Shown here in pieces: positions 16,353 to 24,657 of a stretch of DNA of 38,435 bases. The stretch comes from JAGQTE01 sp964648005. Its GTDB lineage: Bacteria > Actinomycetota > Acidimicrobiia > Acidimicrobiales > Acidimicrobilacustridaceae. The stretch lies in NCBI GenBank assembly GCA_964648005.1, contig CAZYKR010000006.1, forward strand, positions 1-38,435. Reading direction: 5' to 3'. How positions within the stretch are numbered: position 1 is the stretch's first letter; every line of letters starts with the position of its first letter. The notes beneath the pieces are model-generated. The model saw only the letters and a program-made list of their open reading frames with translations, searched no databases and was not told the origin of the DNA. A program made the translations under genes and the position numbers.

Positions 16353-17597
16353 TCACGGACGCAGCAGGCCGAGCAGCGGGACCGACACCTGGACCATGGC
16401 GAGCAGCTCGATGACGGCCGCCGCGATCGAGACGGTCCCGTGGAGCTGGCGCGCCAGCGCCAACCCGATGACCACGATCAGCAGGAGGCCGACGAGCGCC
16501 AACGCTGCCACGGCCACCTGCCGCACTGGCGGGCGGGCCGGCGCCCCGGGTTCGGAGACCGGTGGACGCACGTCGGCGCGGCGCGCCGCCCACACCCAGA
16601 TCAGCACCACGTTGCCGGCGGCGACGGCGACGAGCACGCCGACGAGCGGGTCGGCGACCAACGCCACGAGCGCCGTCACGGCTGCCCACGCCGGGAGCAC
16701 CCCGGTGGCGATCAGCTGACGGTCGCGGCGGGCGCGCACCTCGGCCGGTACCCCGGCGTCGGCCGGACCGCGCTCGACCGATGCCCGCAACGACGTGACG
16801 CCCAGCACGCCGCAGGTCGACAACAGCAGCGCCGCTCCCAGCAGCACCACCCGACTGATCAGCTCGTCGGTGGTCAGGTCGGCGTCGAGCACCTCGGCGA
16901 GCACCCGCACGATGCCGACCGGCAACGCCAGCGCCAGCAACGTGGCCAGGTTCATCAGGACGGCGAGGGCGCCCGACCGGCGTGCCCACGGTGATCCCTG
17001 CGGCGCCTCGTCGCCCGGGAGCTGCATGGCGGCGGCGGTCGGCACCGCCCCCAGGTCGGCGACCGGAGGCGACGCCGGCATGCCCGCGACGGGCGCCACG
17101 ACCGGTGCTGGGGCAACAGGGGGCGGTGGCGTCAGACCCGAGTCGGTCGGCGGCAGCGGCGTCGGCGCGCTGGCCACCGTCAGGTCGAACCCGTCGTCGG
17201 TGCCGACGCCGGCGCCGACCGCGCTCGCCATCGACGGCGGCGGCGGCGTGGGGGCCGGTGGCGAAGCCTCGTGCACCGGCGCGGGAGCCGGGCCGTGAGC
17301 CGGCGCCGCCAATGCGCTCAGCACGCTCAGCTGCGAGTTGCCCAGATAGACGACATCGCCCGGCCCCAGCAGCACCGGCCCCGCCAAGCGGTAGCCGTGG
17401 ACGAATGTCCCGTAGGAGCTGCCGAGATCGGCGATCAGCAGGCCTTCGGGATGCGGCTCCAGGCGGACGTGGCGTCGGGACACCGTCGGGTCGAAGAGAC
17501 GGATGCCGTCGACCTGACGGCCGATCTCGGTCGGTTCGAACACGTCGACGACACGGGGATGGTCCCCGGGCTCATCGATCCGGATCCGAAATCCCAC
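16353..17597 (-). CDS. FHA-domain multi-pass membrane protein
   Basis: A 414-residue protein. Residues about 5-95 are a forkhead-associated domain, with the phosphothreonine-binding residues in TVSRRHVRL and the GSSYGTFVHG loop. A Pro/Ala-rich linker (about 98-210) leads to roughly six hydrophobic segments (for example LAVLMNLATLLALALPVGIVR, VVLLGAALLLSTCGVL, LVGLLLIVVIGLALA). The FHA domain would lie in the cytoplasm and recruit a Ser/Thr-kinase-phosphorylated partner to the membrane. GTG at 17597 is preceded by GGGGGAGG. A TAGGCT box at 17643-17648 is a possible promoter. The membrane region matches no family I can name. Confidence 0.82.
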   Translation of the reverse strand: MGFRIRIDEPGDHPRVVDVFEPTEIGRQVDGIRLFDPTVSRRHVRLEPHPEGLLIADLGSSYGTFVHGYRLAGPVLLGPGDVVYLGNSQLSVLSALAAPAHGPAPAPVHEASPPAPTPPPPSMASAVGAGVGTDDGFDLTVASAPTPLPPTDSGLTPPPPVAPAPVVAPVAGMPASPPVADLGAVPTAAAMQLPGDEAPQGSPWARRSGALAVLMNLATLLALALPVGIVRVLAEVLDADLTTDELISRVVLLGAALLLSTCGVLGVTSLRASVERGPADAGVPAEVRARRDRQLIATGVLPAWAAVTALVALVADPLVGVLVAVAAGNVVLIWVWAARRADVRPPVSEPGAPARPPVRQVAVAALALVGLLLIVVIGLALARQLHGTVSIAAAVIELLAMVQVSVPLLGLLRP

Positions 17598-17722
17598 GCT
17601 CGGCCTCCCCCGCCGGACCGGCCAGCGCCGGCACCGTGCAGGAGCCTACCGACGTCGACGCCGCTGCTCCGTGGTTCCCGATGGGGTTCCCGCCGACGCG
17701 CACCGGCACAAGCGGCTCGTGC

Positions 17723-19183
17723 TCAGGGGTGTTGGTCGCCGTCGAGCACCTGCGACGGATCCCACGTGTCGTCGACGGCGTCGGGATCGAGCGTGCGCTC
17801 CACGGTCCGGGCCATCTCCGGGCGGCCGAACAGGTAGCCCTGCGCCAGCAGCACCCCGAGGCCGGCGAGCTCGCCCAACTGCTCCTCGGACTCGACGCCC
17901 TCGGCGATCGACACGATGCCCAGCTCGGCCGCCATCGCCGCCATGTGCCGCACGATCGACGCCGCCGGCGCCGCCAGCGGACCGTCCGAGCCGACGTGGG
18001 TGACGAAGCTCGACGCCACACGGATGTAGTGCAGCGAGAAGTCGAGCAGGTACTGCAGCGAGGACATGCCGGTGCCGAAGTCGTCGAGCCCCAGCTTCAC
18101 ACCGGTGTTGTGCAGCTCGCGCAGCACGGGCCATGCCGAGGCCCCGGTGAAGCGCAGCGAGCTCTCGGTGATGTCCAGGCACAGCTGACCGGGCTCGATG
18201 CCGTGGCGCGCCAGCGACTCGGTGACCACACCCGAGAAGCCGTCGGACGCCAGCTGGCGGCCGCCCACGTTGCACGCCATGAACAGCGGTCGGCCACCTG
18301 GCCGGTACTGGGCCCACTCGGCCAGCTGCCGGCACGCCTCGTCGATCACGAATTCGCCCAGCCGGACGCTCATGCCCGTCTTCTCCATCATGGGCATGAA
18401 GTCGTGCGGCAGCAGCAGACCCATGTTGGTGGCGCCCGGTGCCTTCCACCGCACGAATGCCTCGAACCCGACGGTCTCGCGGGTGTCGCTCAACACGATC
18501 GGTTGGTAGACGAGCACGAACTCGCCGTCGTCGAGCGCGCTCGAGAGGCGGGACTCGTCGACGCGCGTCTCGTACCTGCCGCGCTTGGACTCGTCGTGGA
18601 TCTCCCACGGCGACCCGGCGTCGCGTGCGGTCGCCAACGCCCGGTGGGCGTCGCGGATCAGGTCGTCGGTGTTGTCGTAGTTGTCGGCGCTGATGGCGGC
18701 GCCGATGATCGGCCGCACCACGACCTCATCGGAGCCCAGCTGCACCGGCTTCTCGAGGAACTCGACGAGGAAGGTGGCGATGGCCTCCAGCGCGTTGACG
18801 TGGTTGACGCCCTCGAACACCAGCGCGAACTCGGCACCCTCGTAGCGCAGCACCTTCGTACCGGGCATGTCGATCGTGCCCAGGCGTTCCGCGATCGTGC
18901 GCAGGAGACGGTCACCGGCGTCGGCGCCGTAGGCGTCGTTGATGTCGCGCAGCAGGCCGACGCCCACGAACGCCACGACGGCTCGAGCGGACGCGGCATG
19001 GCTGCGTTTGATGGCCATCTGGGTCCACGGCGACAGCATCGAGCGCGACGGCAACCCCGTCACCGGGTCGCGCTCGACCTGAGGAGCAGCGCCCGCGTCC
19101 GCGGGCGGTGGGGGCGCCCCTCGCTTGAGCCGTCCCAGCATGGACTTGTTGCCGGAGGGACCTCCGGCTGCCGACTCGCTCAC
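17723..19183 (-). CDS. GGDEF-EAL protein with degenerate cyclase motif
   Basis: A 486-residue soluble protein. The GGDEF domain (about 35-200) has RYEGAEF at 113-119 where RYGGDEF is expected, and the metal-binding aspartate of the DxDxFK segment is replaced (VGVGLLRDIND), so diguanylate cyclase activity is unlikely. The EAL domain (about 225-470) retains E241 in FEAFVRW, the Asn in CNVGGRQ, Glu in DITES, DDFGTG and AEGVES, but the KxD pair of LKID is R388/A390 (IRVASSF), so phosphodiesterase activity is doubtful. It could be a c-di-GMP binding effector. GTG 19183 was chosen because AGGGGG precedes it and upstream codons lack conservation-like sequence. No membrane or sensory domain is seen. 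Confidence 0.87.
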   Translation of the reverse strand: MSESAAGGPSGNKSMLGRLKRGAPPPPADAGAAPQVERDPVTGLPSRSMLSPWTQMAIKRSHAASARAVVAFVGVGLLRDINDAYGADAGDRLLRTIAERLGTIDMPGTKVLRYEGAEFALVFEGVNHVNALEAIATFLVEFLEKPVQLGSDEVVVRPIIGAAISADNYDNTDDLIRDAHRALATARDAGSPWEIHDESKRGRYETRVDESRLSSALDDGEFVLVYQPIVLSDTRETVGFEAFVRWKAPGATNMGLLLPHDFMPMMEKTGMSVRLGEFVIDEACRQLAEWAQYRPGGRPLFMACNVGGRQLASDGFSGVVTESLARHGIEPGQLCLDITESSLRFTGASAWPVLRELHNTGVKLGLDDFGTGMSSLQYLLDFSLHYIRVASSFVTHVGSDGPLAAPAASIVRHMAAMAAELGIVSIAEGVESEEQLGELAGLGVLLAQGYLFGRPEMARTVERTLDPDAVDDTWDPSQVLDGDQHP

Positions 19184-19276
19184 CGTCGACCCCCTGTCGT
19201 TCGTCGCCGCCTCCCGACAATACGTGGTTCGCCGACGGGGCCGCAGTCCGCCGAGCCGGGGCCGCCCGATGGTGGG

Positions 19277-19282
19277 TAGACT
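19277..19282 (+). promoter_or_regulatory. Candidate -10 box (TAGACT) for the DUF1269 gene
   Basis: TAGACT lies about 50 bases before the GTG at 19332. The leader contains GGAGG (19320-19324), so this is an ordinary leadered promoter, unlike several neighbours. No clear -35. Confidence 0.35.
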
Positions 19283-19331
19283 CGCCCGCCGTCGGGCGGT
19301 CCAGGGGGACCGCTGCACTGGAGGATGCGAC

Positions 19332-19844
19332 GTGTCTGACCTGATCCTGTTGAAGTTCGACGACACCTATGGTGCGCAGTCGGCCATGAACGCCGTCCGG
19401 GCGCTCACCGAGCTGAAGTACGCCTGGATCGACGATGTCGCCATCGTGGAGCGCCACAAGTCCGGCCGCGTCTCGACCCACACGACCCACGGGTCCGTCA
19501 CCGGCGGCGCCCTGTGGGGCGGCCTGCTCGGCATGCTGATCGGTCTGCTGTGGCCGCCGACCATGTTCCTGGCGCTGTGGGGCATCGGCATGGGCACCGG
19601 CGCCCTGGTCGAGAAGCTGTCGAAGGAGACCGGCCTCGACAAGGAGATGCTCGACGAGATCCGCAGCTCGCTCGACAAGGGCACCTCGGCCCTCCTGCTG
19701 CTGGGGGCTTCGGGCGACGTCGACCAGATGGCCAAGGCCTTCGCCGACTACAACCCCACCGACGTCATCCGCAAGGAGATGCCGGAGAAGGCCATCGCCA
19801 ACCTCAAGGAGGCCCTCGAGAACGCTCCCGAGGCCGCCGAGTGA
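19332..19844 (+). CDS. DUF1269 family membrane protein
   Basis: A 170-residue protein that starts SDLILLKFDDTYGA and contains a glycine-rich membrane stretch (about 55-95: GGLLGMLIGLLWPPTMFLALWGIGMGTGALVE). That fold, a ferredoxin-like N-terminal region and one glycine-rich hydrophobic hairpin, matches the DUF1269 family, which includes bacterial membrane proteins of unknown function often tied to stress. The C-terminal half is charged and helical. GTG 19332 follows GGAGG. A strong hairpin lies 39 bases after the stop. Confidence 0.85.
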   Translation: MSDLILLKFDDTYGAQSAMNAVRALTELKYAWIDDVAIVERHKSGRVSTHTTHGSVTGGALWGGLLGMLIGLLWPPTMFLALWGIGMGTGALVEKLSKETGLDKEMLDEIRSSLDKGTSALLLLGASGDVDQMAKAFADYNPTDVIRKEMPEKAIANLKEALENAPEAAE

Positions 19845-19882
19845 TCGACCCCGGCTGAGCCGGACCTCACGATCGTCGCAGC

Positions 19883-19906
19883 GGGCCCGCCCTCCGGGGC
19901 GGGCCC
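19883..19906. terminator. Bidirectional terminator hairpin between DUF1269 gene and pyrE
   Basis: GGGCCCGCCC (19883-19892) pairs perfectly with GGGCGGGCCC (19897-19906) around TCCG: a 10-bp GC stem with a tetraloop between two convergent genes. There is no T run, as is common in high-GC actinobacteria. Confidence 0.75.
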
Positions 19907-19932
19907 GTGCGCGTCTGCACCGCCCCGCCGTG

Positions 19933-20496
19933 TCAGGCCGGCGCCACCACCGGGTCGATGCCGAGGTCGCGATAGGTCAGCAGCGGCAGGTACGGCACGG
20001 ACCGCTCGGCGAAGAAGCCGGCGGCGTCGTCGCCACGGTCGACGAGCGTGACGGCAGCGACGACTACGGCCCCGAGGTCGACGACCCGCTGGTAGGCCTG
20101 GTGCATCGAACCCCCGGTCGTCACGACGTCCTCGAGCAGCACGACCCGGGTGTCCGCATCCAGCACGGCCCCTTCGACCAGCTGGTTGGTGCCGCGGCCC
20201 TTGGCTTCCTTGCGCACGACGAACCAGTCGCAGCCGGTCACGACGGCGATGCCATGCGCGAACTGGTCGGCGCCCATCGTCAGTCCTCCGACGGCGTCGT
20301 AGGCCACACCGGCCTCTTCGAGCAGGGCCACGATGGCCTCGCACGCCACGCGCAGGTCATCGCCGGAGGCGAGCGCCCGCTTGGCGTCGAGGAAGTCGCG
20401 GCTGAAGGCGCCGGAGCGCAGCTGCACCGGTTCGTCGAGGCGCAGGTGGCCTTTGGCGAGCACGGCGGCGAGGGTGTGGGCGCGGGCGTCGGTCAT
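19933..20496 (-). CDS. pyrE: Orotate phosphoribosyltransferase
   Basis: A 187-residue enzyme of pyrimidine synthesis that transfers phosphoribose from PRPP to orotate to give OMP. The PRPP-binding motif VVLLEDVVTTGGS is complete, the FVVRKEAKGRGTN flexible-loop segment with Lys and Arg is present, and VGGLTMGADQFAHGIA fits the family. Length is normal. No other pyr gene is nearby, so it is a lone gene. ATG 20496; the upstream 80 bases to the divergent gene contain only an AGGA ribosome site I can point to. Confidence 0.95.
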   Translation of the reverse strand: MTDARAHTLAAVLAKGHLRLDEPVQLRSGAFSRDFLDAKRALASGDDLRVACEAIVALLEEAGVAYDAVGGLTMGADQFAHGIAVVTGCDWFVVRKEAKGRGTNQLVEGAVLDADTRVVLLEDVVTTGGSMHQAYQRVVDLGAVVVAAVTLVDRGDDAAGFFAERSVPYLPLLTYRDLGIDPVVAPA

Positions 20497-20563
20497 GGCT
20501 GCATCCTGCCACCGGATCGGCGCCCCGACAGCGCCGCCACGCCGGGCGACAACGGCGCCTCAG

Positions 20564-20569
20564 TAGCCT
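20564..20569 (+). promoter_or_regulatory. Leaderless -10 box (TAGCCT) for the zinc-ribbon/DUF2510 gene
   Basis: TAGCCT ends 7 bases before the ATG at 20577. The only purine-rich stretch (GGAG at 20570-20573) is 3 bases from the ATG, too close for a normal ribosome site. Confidence 0.5.
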
Positions 20570-20576
20570 GGAGCGC

Positions 20577-21305
20577 ATGCTGATCTTCGGCTACGGGCCG
20601 CGAGCGCCCAAGGATCGCGGTGCGGTGGCACCGCTGCAGTGCGGCAACTGCGGCAACGTCACCTGGTACGACCTGATCACGCAACGCAGCTGGTTCAGCC
20701 TCTTCTTCGTCCCGGTGTTCCCGGTGCGCACCACCGACGCACTGGTGTGCACCACGTGCCAGCACGCCATCCCGCTCGGGCGACCGGCTGCCACCGCGGC
20801 GATCGACATGGTGCGCACGACCGAGCGACACCGCAACGGTCAGCTCGACGCCATGGCCTACGGTCAGGCGGTCGACGCCTTCTGGCAGCGCGTCGACGGC
20901 CGCGTGGGACCCGGTCGCACGCCCGAAGGGGCCAGCTGGTGGTCGGCGCCGAGCGGTGGACCCGAGCGAGCCGGGGCCGATCACCCGTCCCCCGCTGCCG
21001 GTGCTCCCGGCGGGGGCGCCGGCGCCGCCGCGGTCGGTGGTGGGCTCCTGTCGACGCCGATCGTGCGGCCGCCCGCGCCACCGCCGGCGCCGCCCGATCC
21101 GTTCGCTCCCACCTCGTCGGCACCGCCCGCACCTGGAGCCGACCCGACACCGCCACCGCCCGCCGCCGAACCCGTCTCGGCAGCGCCGCCGCCCGAGCTC
21201 ACCGACCGGCGCCCCGACCCGCCGGCGGGGTGGTACGCCGACCCCCACGGCGGGGCGAGCGAGCGCTACTGGGACGGCAGCCGCTGGACCAACGCCACCC
21301 GCTGA
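20577..21305 (+). CDS. Zinc-ribbon protein with C-terminal DUF2510 domain
   Basis: A 242-residue protein. The N terminus carries a zinc ribbon (CGNC and CTTC) wrapped around a short hydrophobic strand pair (SWFSLFFVPVFPV), the arrangement of small zinc-ribbon domains found in actinobacterial membrane-adaptor proteins. A long Pro/Ala linker (about 120-215) leads to a DUF2510 module at the very end (PAGWYADPHGGASERYWDGSRWT), a tryptophan-rich motif of actinobacterial proteins. The hydrophobic strand is too short for a confident membrane span. Function unknown. It converges on the exported-protein gene, with a large hairpin between them. Confidence 0.8.
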   Translation: MLIFGYGPRAPKDRGAVAPLQCGNCGNVTWYDLITQRSWFSLFFVPVFPVRTTDALVCTTCQHAIPLGRPAATAAIDMVRTTERHRNGQLDAMAYGQAVDAFWQRVDGRVGPGRTPEGASWWSAPSGGPERAGADHPSPAAGAPGGGAGAAAVGGGLLSTPIVRPPAPPPAPPDPFAPTSSAPPAPGADPTPPPPAAEPVSAAPPPELTDRRPDPPAGWYADPHGGASERYWDGSRWTNATR

Positions 21306-21352
21306 ACCCCAACCACCATCCGCAGAGGCGTCTCGACGCAGCGCGGACGCGC

Positions 21353-21393
21353 ACCGGCCCCGGCGCCCGGGTGGAGCGGGCGGCAGGGCCGGT
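21353..21393. terminator. Large hairpin between convergent genes
   Basis: ACCGGCCC (21353-21360) pairs with GGGCCGGT (21386-21393); an inner stem CGCCCG (21364-21369) pairs with CGGGCG (21377-21382). The internal 3 x 3 loop breaks the stem. It lies 48 bases after the DUF2510 gene stop and 42 before the stop of the opposite gene, so it can serve both. Confidence 0.6.
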
Positions 21394-21434
21394 ACGGGTG
21401 GGTGGTGGTGGGGTGGTGTGCGACGGGCGTCGGC

Positions 21435-22100
21435 TCAGGCGCCCTGCGTGTCCTCGGTGGTCGGTGCCTCGACGGCGCCCTCGTCGGTCGCATCGTCATC
21501 GTGGTGGCCCTTGCCGCCGCGACCCATCGGTCCGCCGGCAGGCATGCCGTTGTTGACCATCTCGGTGATCCGCTCCGTGGCCTCGGCCTTGCGGGCGTCG
21601 GCCTCCTCCTGGGTGAGGTCGCCCTCGGCGACCTCCTCGTCGAGGTGGGTGCTCAGGTCGGCGACCATGGCGTCGATCACGGTCTGCACGTCGACGCCCT
21701 TGTCGGCGGCGACCTGCGCGATCGTCTTGCCGTCACGCAGCTGCGTCATGAGCTCGCTCGGCTCGATGCCGAGTGCGGTCGCCGCTGCCTCGAGGCCGGG
21801 GCCCTTGCCGTGACGGCCGTGACCCGGACCACCCGGACCGCGCTCGGGCCGGGACTCGGCGAGCTTGTTGGCGACGGCGTCGGCCTGTTCCGTGGTCAGG
21901 GTGCCGTCGGCCACGAGCTCGTCGAGCGCCTGACGCACCCAGCCGCCCGCCTGATCCGGCGCCGACGCCTCGGGCGCCGGGGCCTCGGTCGTGGGGGCGT
22001 CCTGGGCGCCGACCAGCGCCGGGGTGCCGAGCATGGCCCCGACGGCGGCACCGCCGAGCAGGGATGCCGAGATCGCTCCGATGGCGACGGCCTTCTTCAT
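21435..22100 (-). CDS. Exported protein with signal peptide and two helical repeats
   Basis: A 221-residue protein. Residues 1-33 are a classic Sec signal (KK, then a Gly/Ala hydrophobic core, cut probably at VGA|QD). The mature part holds two similar helical units, GTLTTEQADAVANKL near 67 and GDLTQEEADARKAEA near 168, around a central segment IEPSELMTQL and GKTIAQVAADKGVDVQTVI, a LysM-free helical repeat resembling DUF2680-type exported proteins. Gly/His-rich stretches (GHGRHGKG, GHHDDD) might bind metal. AAAGGAG precedes the ATG at 22100. Four phased heptamers upstream suggest control by an OmpR-type regulator. Confidence 0.78.
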   Translation of the reverse strand: MKKAVAIGAISASLLGGAAVGAMLGTPALVGAQDAPTTEAPAPEASAPDQAGGWVRQALDELVADGTLTTEQADAVANKLAESRPERGPGGPGHGRHGKGPGLEAAATALGIEPSELMTQLRDGKTIAQVAADKGVDVQTVIDAMVADLSTHLDEEVAEGDLTQEEADARKAEATERITEMVNNGMPAGGPMGRGGKGHHDDDATDEGAVEAPTTEDTQGA

Positions 22101-22162
22101 GGGTTCGCTCCTTTGGGCACGGGGGTCCGCATCCGATGTGTGCCCCATGATGGGGTCGACCG

Positions 22163-22202
22163 GTAAGGGCCGGGCGAGGGAAAACCAAGAATCCGGTAAG
22201 AA
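22163..22202 (-). promoter_or_regulatory. Four 11-bp-phased heptamers upstream of the exported-protein gene
   Basis: On the reverse strand, TTCTTAC, TTCTTGG, CCCTCGC and CCCTTAC follow each other with exactly 4 bases between them (11-bp period). OmpR/PhoB-type regulators bind such direct repeats. A -35-like TTGGTT overlaps the second heptamer, and TACCGG lies 17 bases further at 22165-22160, a weak -10. The same TTCTTAC heptamer occurs in the promoter of the response regulator at 25147. Confidence 0.5.
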
Positions 22203-22217
22203 GGTCGCACGACGGCC

Positions 22218-23432
22218 TCAGCCCACGACACCGGCCCCGCGGGCGGCGGCGATGCGCTCGTCGTCCCAACCGAGCGACCGCAGGACGTCGTCGGTGTCCT
22301 GCCCGAGGTCGGGCGCCGGGTTGCGGGCGGCGATCGGTTCGCCATCGAACTGCGCCGGGCTCGACACCACCCGGGTCGTCCCCTGCTCCCCCCGGTCGAA
22401 GGCCAACACGTACCCGTTGGCCACGACCTGGCGATCCTCGACCAGCTCGGACGGCGACTGCACGGGCGCCCAGATGACCTCGTGCGCGTCGAGGCGATCG
22501 GCCCACTCGTGCCGGGGTCGCTCGGCGATGGTGGCGGCGAGCGCGTCGCGCAGCGCCATGGCGTTGGCGGCCCGGGCCTCGGCAGTGGCGAAGCGCTCGT
22601 CGTCGAGCAGGTCCCGGCGGTCGAGGGCGTCGAGGACCTGGTCCAGGTACGCCTCGGGGTTCATCATGCAGAACACCAGACGCTTGTCGTCGCCGCAGGC
22701 GTACCACGTCATCATGGGGCCGGCGCCGGCGCCGTCCATCCCACCGCGCGGCAGCTCGAAGCCGTTCGTGAGGTAGTTCGCCACGTCGGGCCCGAGCATC
22801 CACGCACCAGCGGCGAGCAATGACAACTCGACATCCACCGCCTCGCCGAAGCGTTCCCGCCGCAGCAGCGCGGCGGCGATCGAGCCGGCCAGGAAGTTGC
22901 CCGCCGTCGTGTCGACGAAGCCGGGGCGCTGTGCCGCCAGCGGGCCGCCCTCGAGCGTGAGACGCTCGCCGACCCCGGCGCGCGCCCACGCCGAGATGTA
23001 GTCGAAGCTCGGACGCTCGGCGTCGGGACCCTTCGAACCCTGCCCGGTCGCCAAGGCGTAGACGATGGTCGGGTTGGCCGACCGCACCTCCTCGGCGGTG
23101 ATGCGCAGCTTGCGGCGCAGCGGCGGCAGGTAGTTCGTCAAGAACACGTCCGCCCGCCCGATCAGCTCGTCGAGCAGCGCCCGCCCGTCGGCCGAGGTCA
23201 GGTCGATGGCCATCGACCGCTTGTTGCGGTTCCACTGCTCGTGCATGAAGTTGACCATCGAGCCCTCGCCGAACGACACGGCGCCGAAGATGCCCCGGAT
23301 CGGGTCGCCCTTGCCCGGTGGTTCCACCTTGATCACGTCGGCACCCCAGTCGGCGAGCACCGTCCCCGCCGACGGCGAGAAGCCCCAATTGTCGACTTCC
23401 AGCACCGTGATGCCCTCGAGCGGCAGCGCCAT
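22218..23432 (-). CDS. CoA-transferase family III (CaiB/BaiF)
   Basis: A 404-residue formyl-CoA-transferase-like enzyme, moving CoA between carboxylic acids. Family landmarks: LEGITVLEVDNWGFSPSAGTVLADWGADVIKVEPP at the N terminus, NRNKRSMAIDL, LIGRADVFLTNYLPP, and the C-terminal DTDDVLRSLGWDDERIAAA. In the catalytic region NFMHEQWN, the expected Asp lies later (VDTTAGNFLAGS). No signal peptide. ATG at 23432 follows GAGGGGGAA. Substrate unknown; its run with a beta-lactamase-fold esterase and a thioesterase on the same strand suggests acyl-CoA catabolism. Confidence 0.93.
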   Translation of the reverse strand: MALPLEGITVLEVDNWGFSPSAGTVLADWGADVIKVEPPGKGDPIRGIFGAVSFGEGSMVNFMHEQWNRNKRSMAIDLTSADGRALLDELIGRADVFLTNYLPPLRRKLRITAEEVRSANPTIVYALATGQGSKGPDAERPSFDYISAWARAGVGERLTLEGGPLAAQRPGFVDTTAGNFLAGSIAAALLRRERFGEAVDVELSLLAAGAWMLGPDVANYLTNGFELPRGGMDGAGAGPMMTWYACGDDKRLVFCMMNPEAYLDQVLDALDRRDLLDDERFATAEARAANAMALRDALAATIAERPRHEWADRLDAHEVIWAPVQSPSELVEDRQVVANGYVLAFDRGEQGTTRVVSSPAQFDGEPIAARNPAPDLGQDTDDVLRSLGWDDERIAAARGAGVVG

Positions 23433-23555
23433 CGTTCCCCCTCTTCCGGCGCGGCGGCCCCTCCTGCCGCGCGCCGGTCAGGGTAGCGGCCGGCGAGGGC
23501 CGAGATCTCCGAAAACTGACACCGGCGTCAGGGACGTGCCGGCCACCGGCGCGCC

Positions 23556-24623
23556 TCAGCCCGCGGCGAGCACGGCCTCGGCCATGGCCCCACGCCAGTG
23601 CATCAGCGCGTCCGCACACGTCTGCGGCGATCGGCCCAGGCGTACCACGACCAGGTCCGCCGCCGGCACGCACAGGATCGACTGGCCGTCGAACCCGTTG
23701 GCCCAGAAGCCACCGTGGTCCGCCCCGGTGACCCACCAGTGCGCGCCGTAGCGCCGGCCGTCGTCCGGGTCGATCGAGCGAGGCGTCCGGCCGTGGTCGA
23801 TCCACCCCTCCGGCAGCAGCTGGCGGTCGTCCCACCGCCCGCCGCGCAACGCCAGCAACCCGAACCGGGCGAAGTCGCGCGCCGTGGCGTGCACGTAGCT
23901 CGACCCGACGAACGTGCCCGCGGCATCGAAGCCCGGCCGCGCCGATCGCATCCCGATCGGCGCGAACAGCTCGTCGCGCAGGAATGCGCCGAACGCCGAC
24001 GCGCCCCCGTCGCCCTGCCCGCCGTCACCCACCACGTCGCCGGCGAGGCGCGCCACGATGTTGGTCGTGCCACTCGAGTAGTTGAAGACGACCCCGGGCT
24101 CGTGGCGAGCCGGGCGCGCCGCGGCGAAGGCCGCCACGTCGTCGCGGCCCGCGCCGAAGAGCATCTCGATGACGTCCGACCGTCCGGCGTCGTCGTAGTC
24201 CTCGACGAAGTCGAGGCCGTCGCGCATCGTGAGCAGGTGGCCCAGCGTGATGCCGGCGCGTTCGTCGTCACGCCAGGCCGGCACCGCGGCCGGGGCGATC
24301 GGATCGAGGAGCCGCCGGCCGACCAGGATCCCGACCGCGGCGTGCAGGATCGACTTGGCCATCGACCACGACAGCAACGGGGTGTCGGGGGTGACCGGAG
24401 TCGGCGGCCGATCGAAGTGCTCGAGGGCGCCGGCCGTGCGCTCCGCCAGCAGCCGGCCACCCTGGACCACGACCACGGCATAGGTCTGGCCGTAGGTCAC
24501 CACGTCGCCCAGCATGTCGTCGACCAGGGCGGCGGCCTCGGGAGGCAGCCCCGATCCGGTGGGCCAGGCGTCGGTCGGCCACGGCACCCCGGCGGGTTGC
24601 GTCGGCAACGGGACGAGGCTCAC
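23556..24623 (-). CDS. Serine hydrolase of the beta-lactamase (class C) family
   Basis: A 355-residue protein. SMAK in LLSWSMAKSILH is the SxxK nucleophile motif, FNYSSGTTN holds the YxN-like tyrosine, and GFWANGFDGQ is near the third motif position. No signal peptide is apparent, so a cytoplasmic esterase (EstB-like) or 6-aminohexanoate-hydrolase-like activity is more likely than antibiotic resistance. The GTG at 24623 is the first in the conserved frame; a GGGCGG stretch a few bases upstream may serve as ribosome site. It lies between the thioesterase and CoA-transferase genes on the same strand. Confidence 0.9.
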   Translation of the reverse strand: MSLVPLPTQPAGVPWPTDAWPTGSGLPPEAAALVDDMLGDVVTYGQTYAVVVVQGGRLLAERTAGALEHFDRPPTPVTPDTPLLSWSMAKSILHAAVGILVGRRLLDPIAPAAVPAWRDDERAGITLGHLLTMRDGLDFVEDYDDAGRSDVIEMLFGAGRDDVAAFAAARPARHEPGVVFNYSSGTTNIVARLAGDVVGDGGQGDGGASAFGAFLRDELFAPIGMRSARPGFDAAGTFVGSSYVHATARDFARFGLLALRGGRWDDRQLLPEGWIDHGRTPRSIDPDDGRRYGAHWWVTGADHGGFWANGFDGQSILCVPAADLVVVRLGRSPQTCADALMHWRGAMAEAVLAAG

Positions 24624-24657
24624 GTCCGCCCTCGACCGTCGTCGTCGCCCGTACCGT

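Noticed and set aside
14871..16994. Long forward frame opposite the aldehyde dehydrogenase
   Set aside because: Antisense shadow rich in Arg/Asp/Gly/His; the dehydrogenase with catalytic Cys and Glu is real.
21733..23835. Long reverse frame through the CoA-transferase and exported-protein genes
   Set aside because: Spans two real genes in another frame and shows Arg/Gly/Pro low complexity only.
23556..24623. Beta-lactamase resistance gene
   Set aside because: Only the SxxK and YSS motifs of the class C fold are seen and there is no export signal, so an esterase-like enzyme is the safer call.
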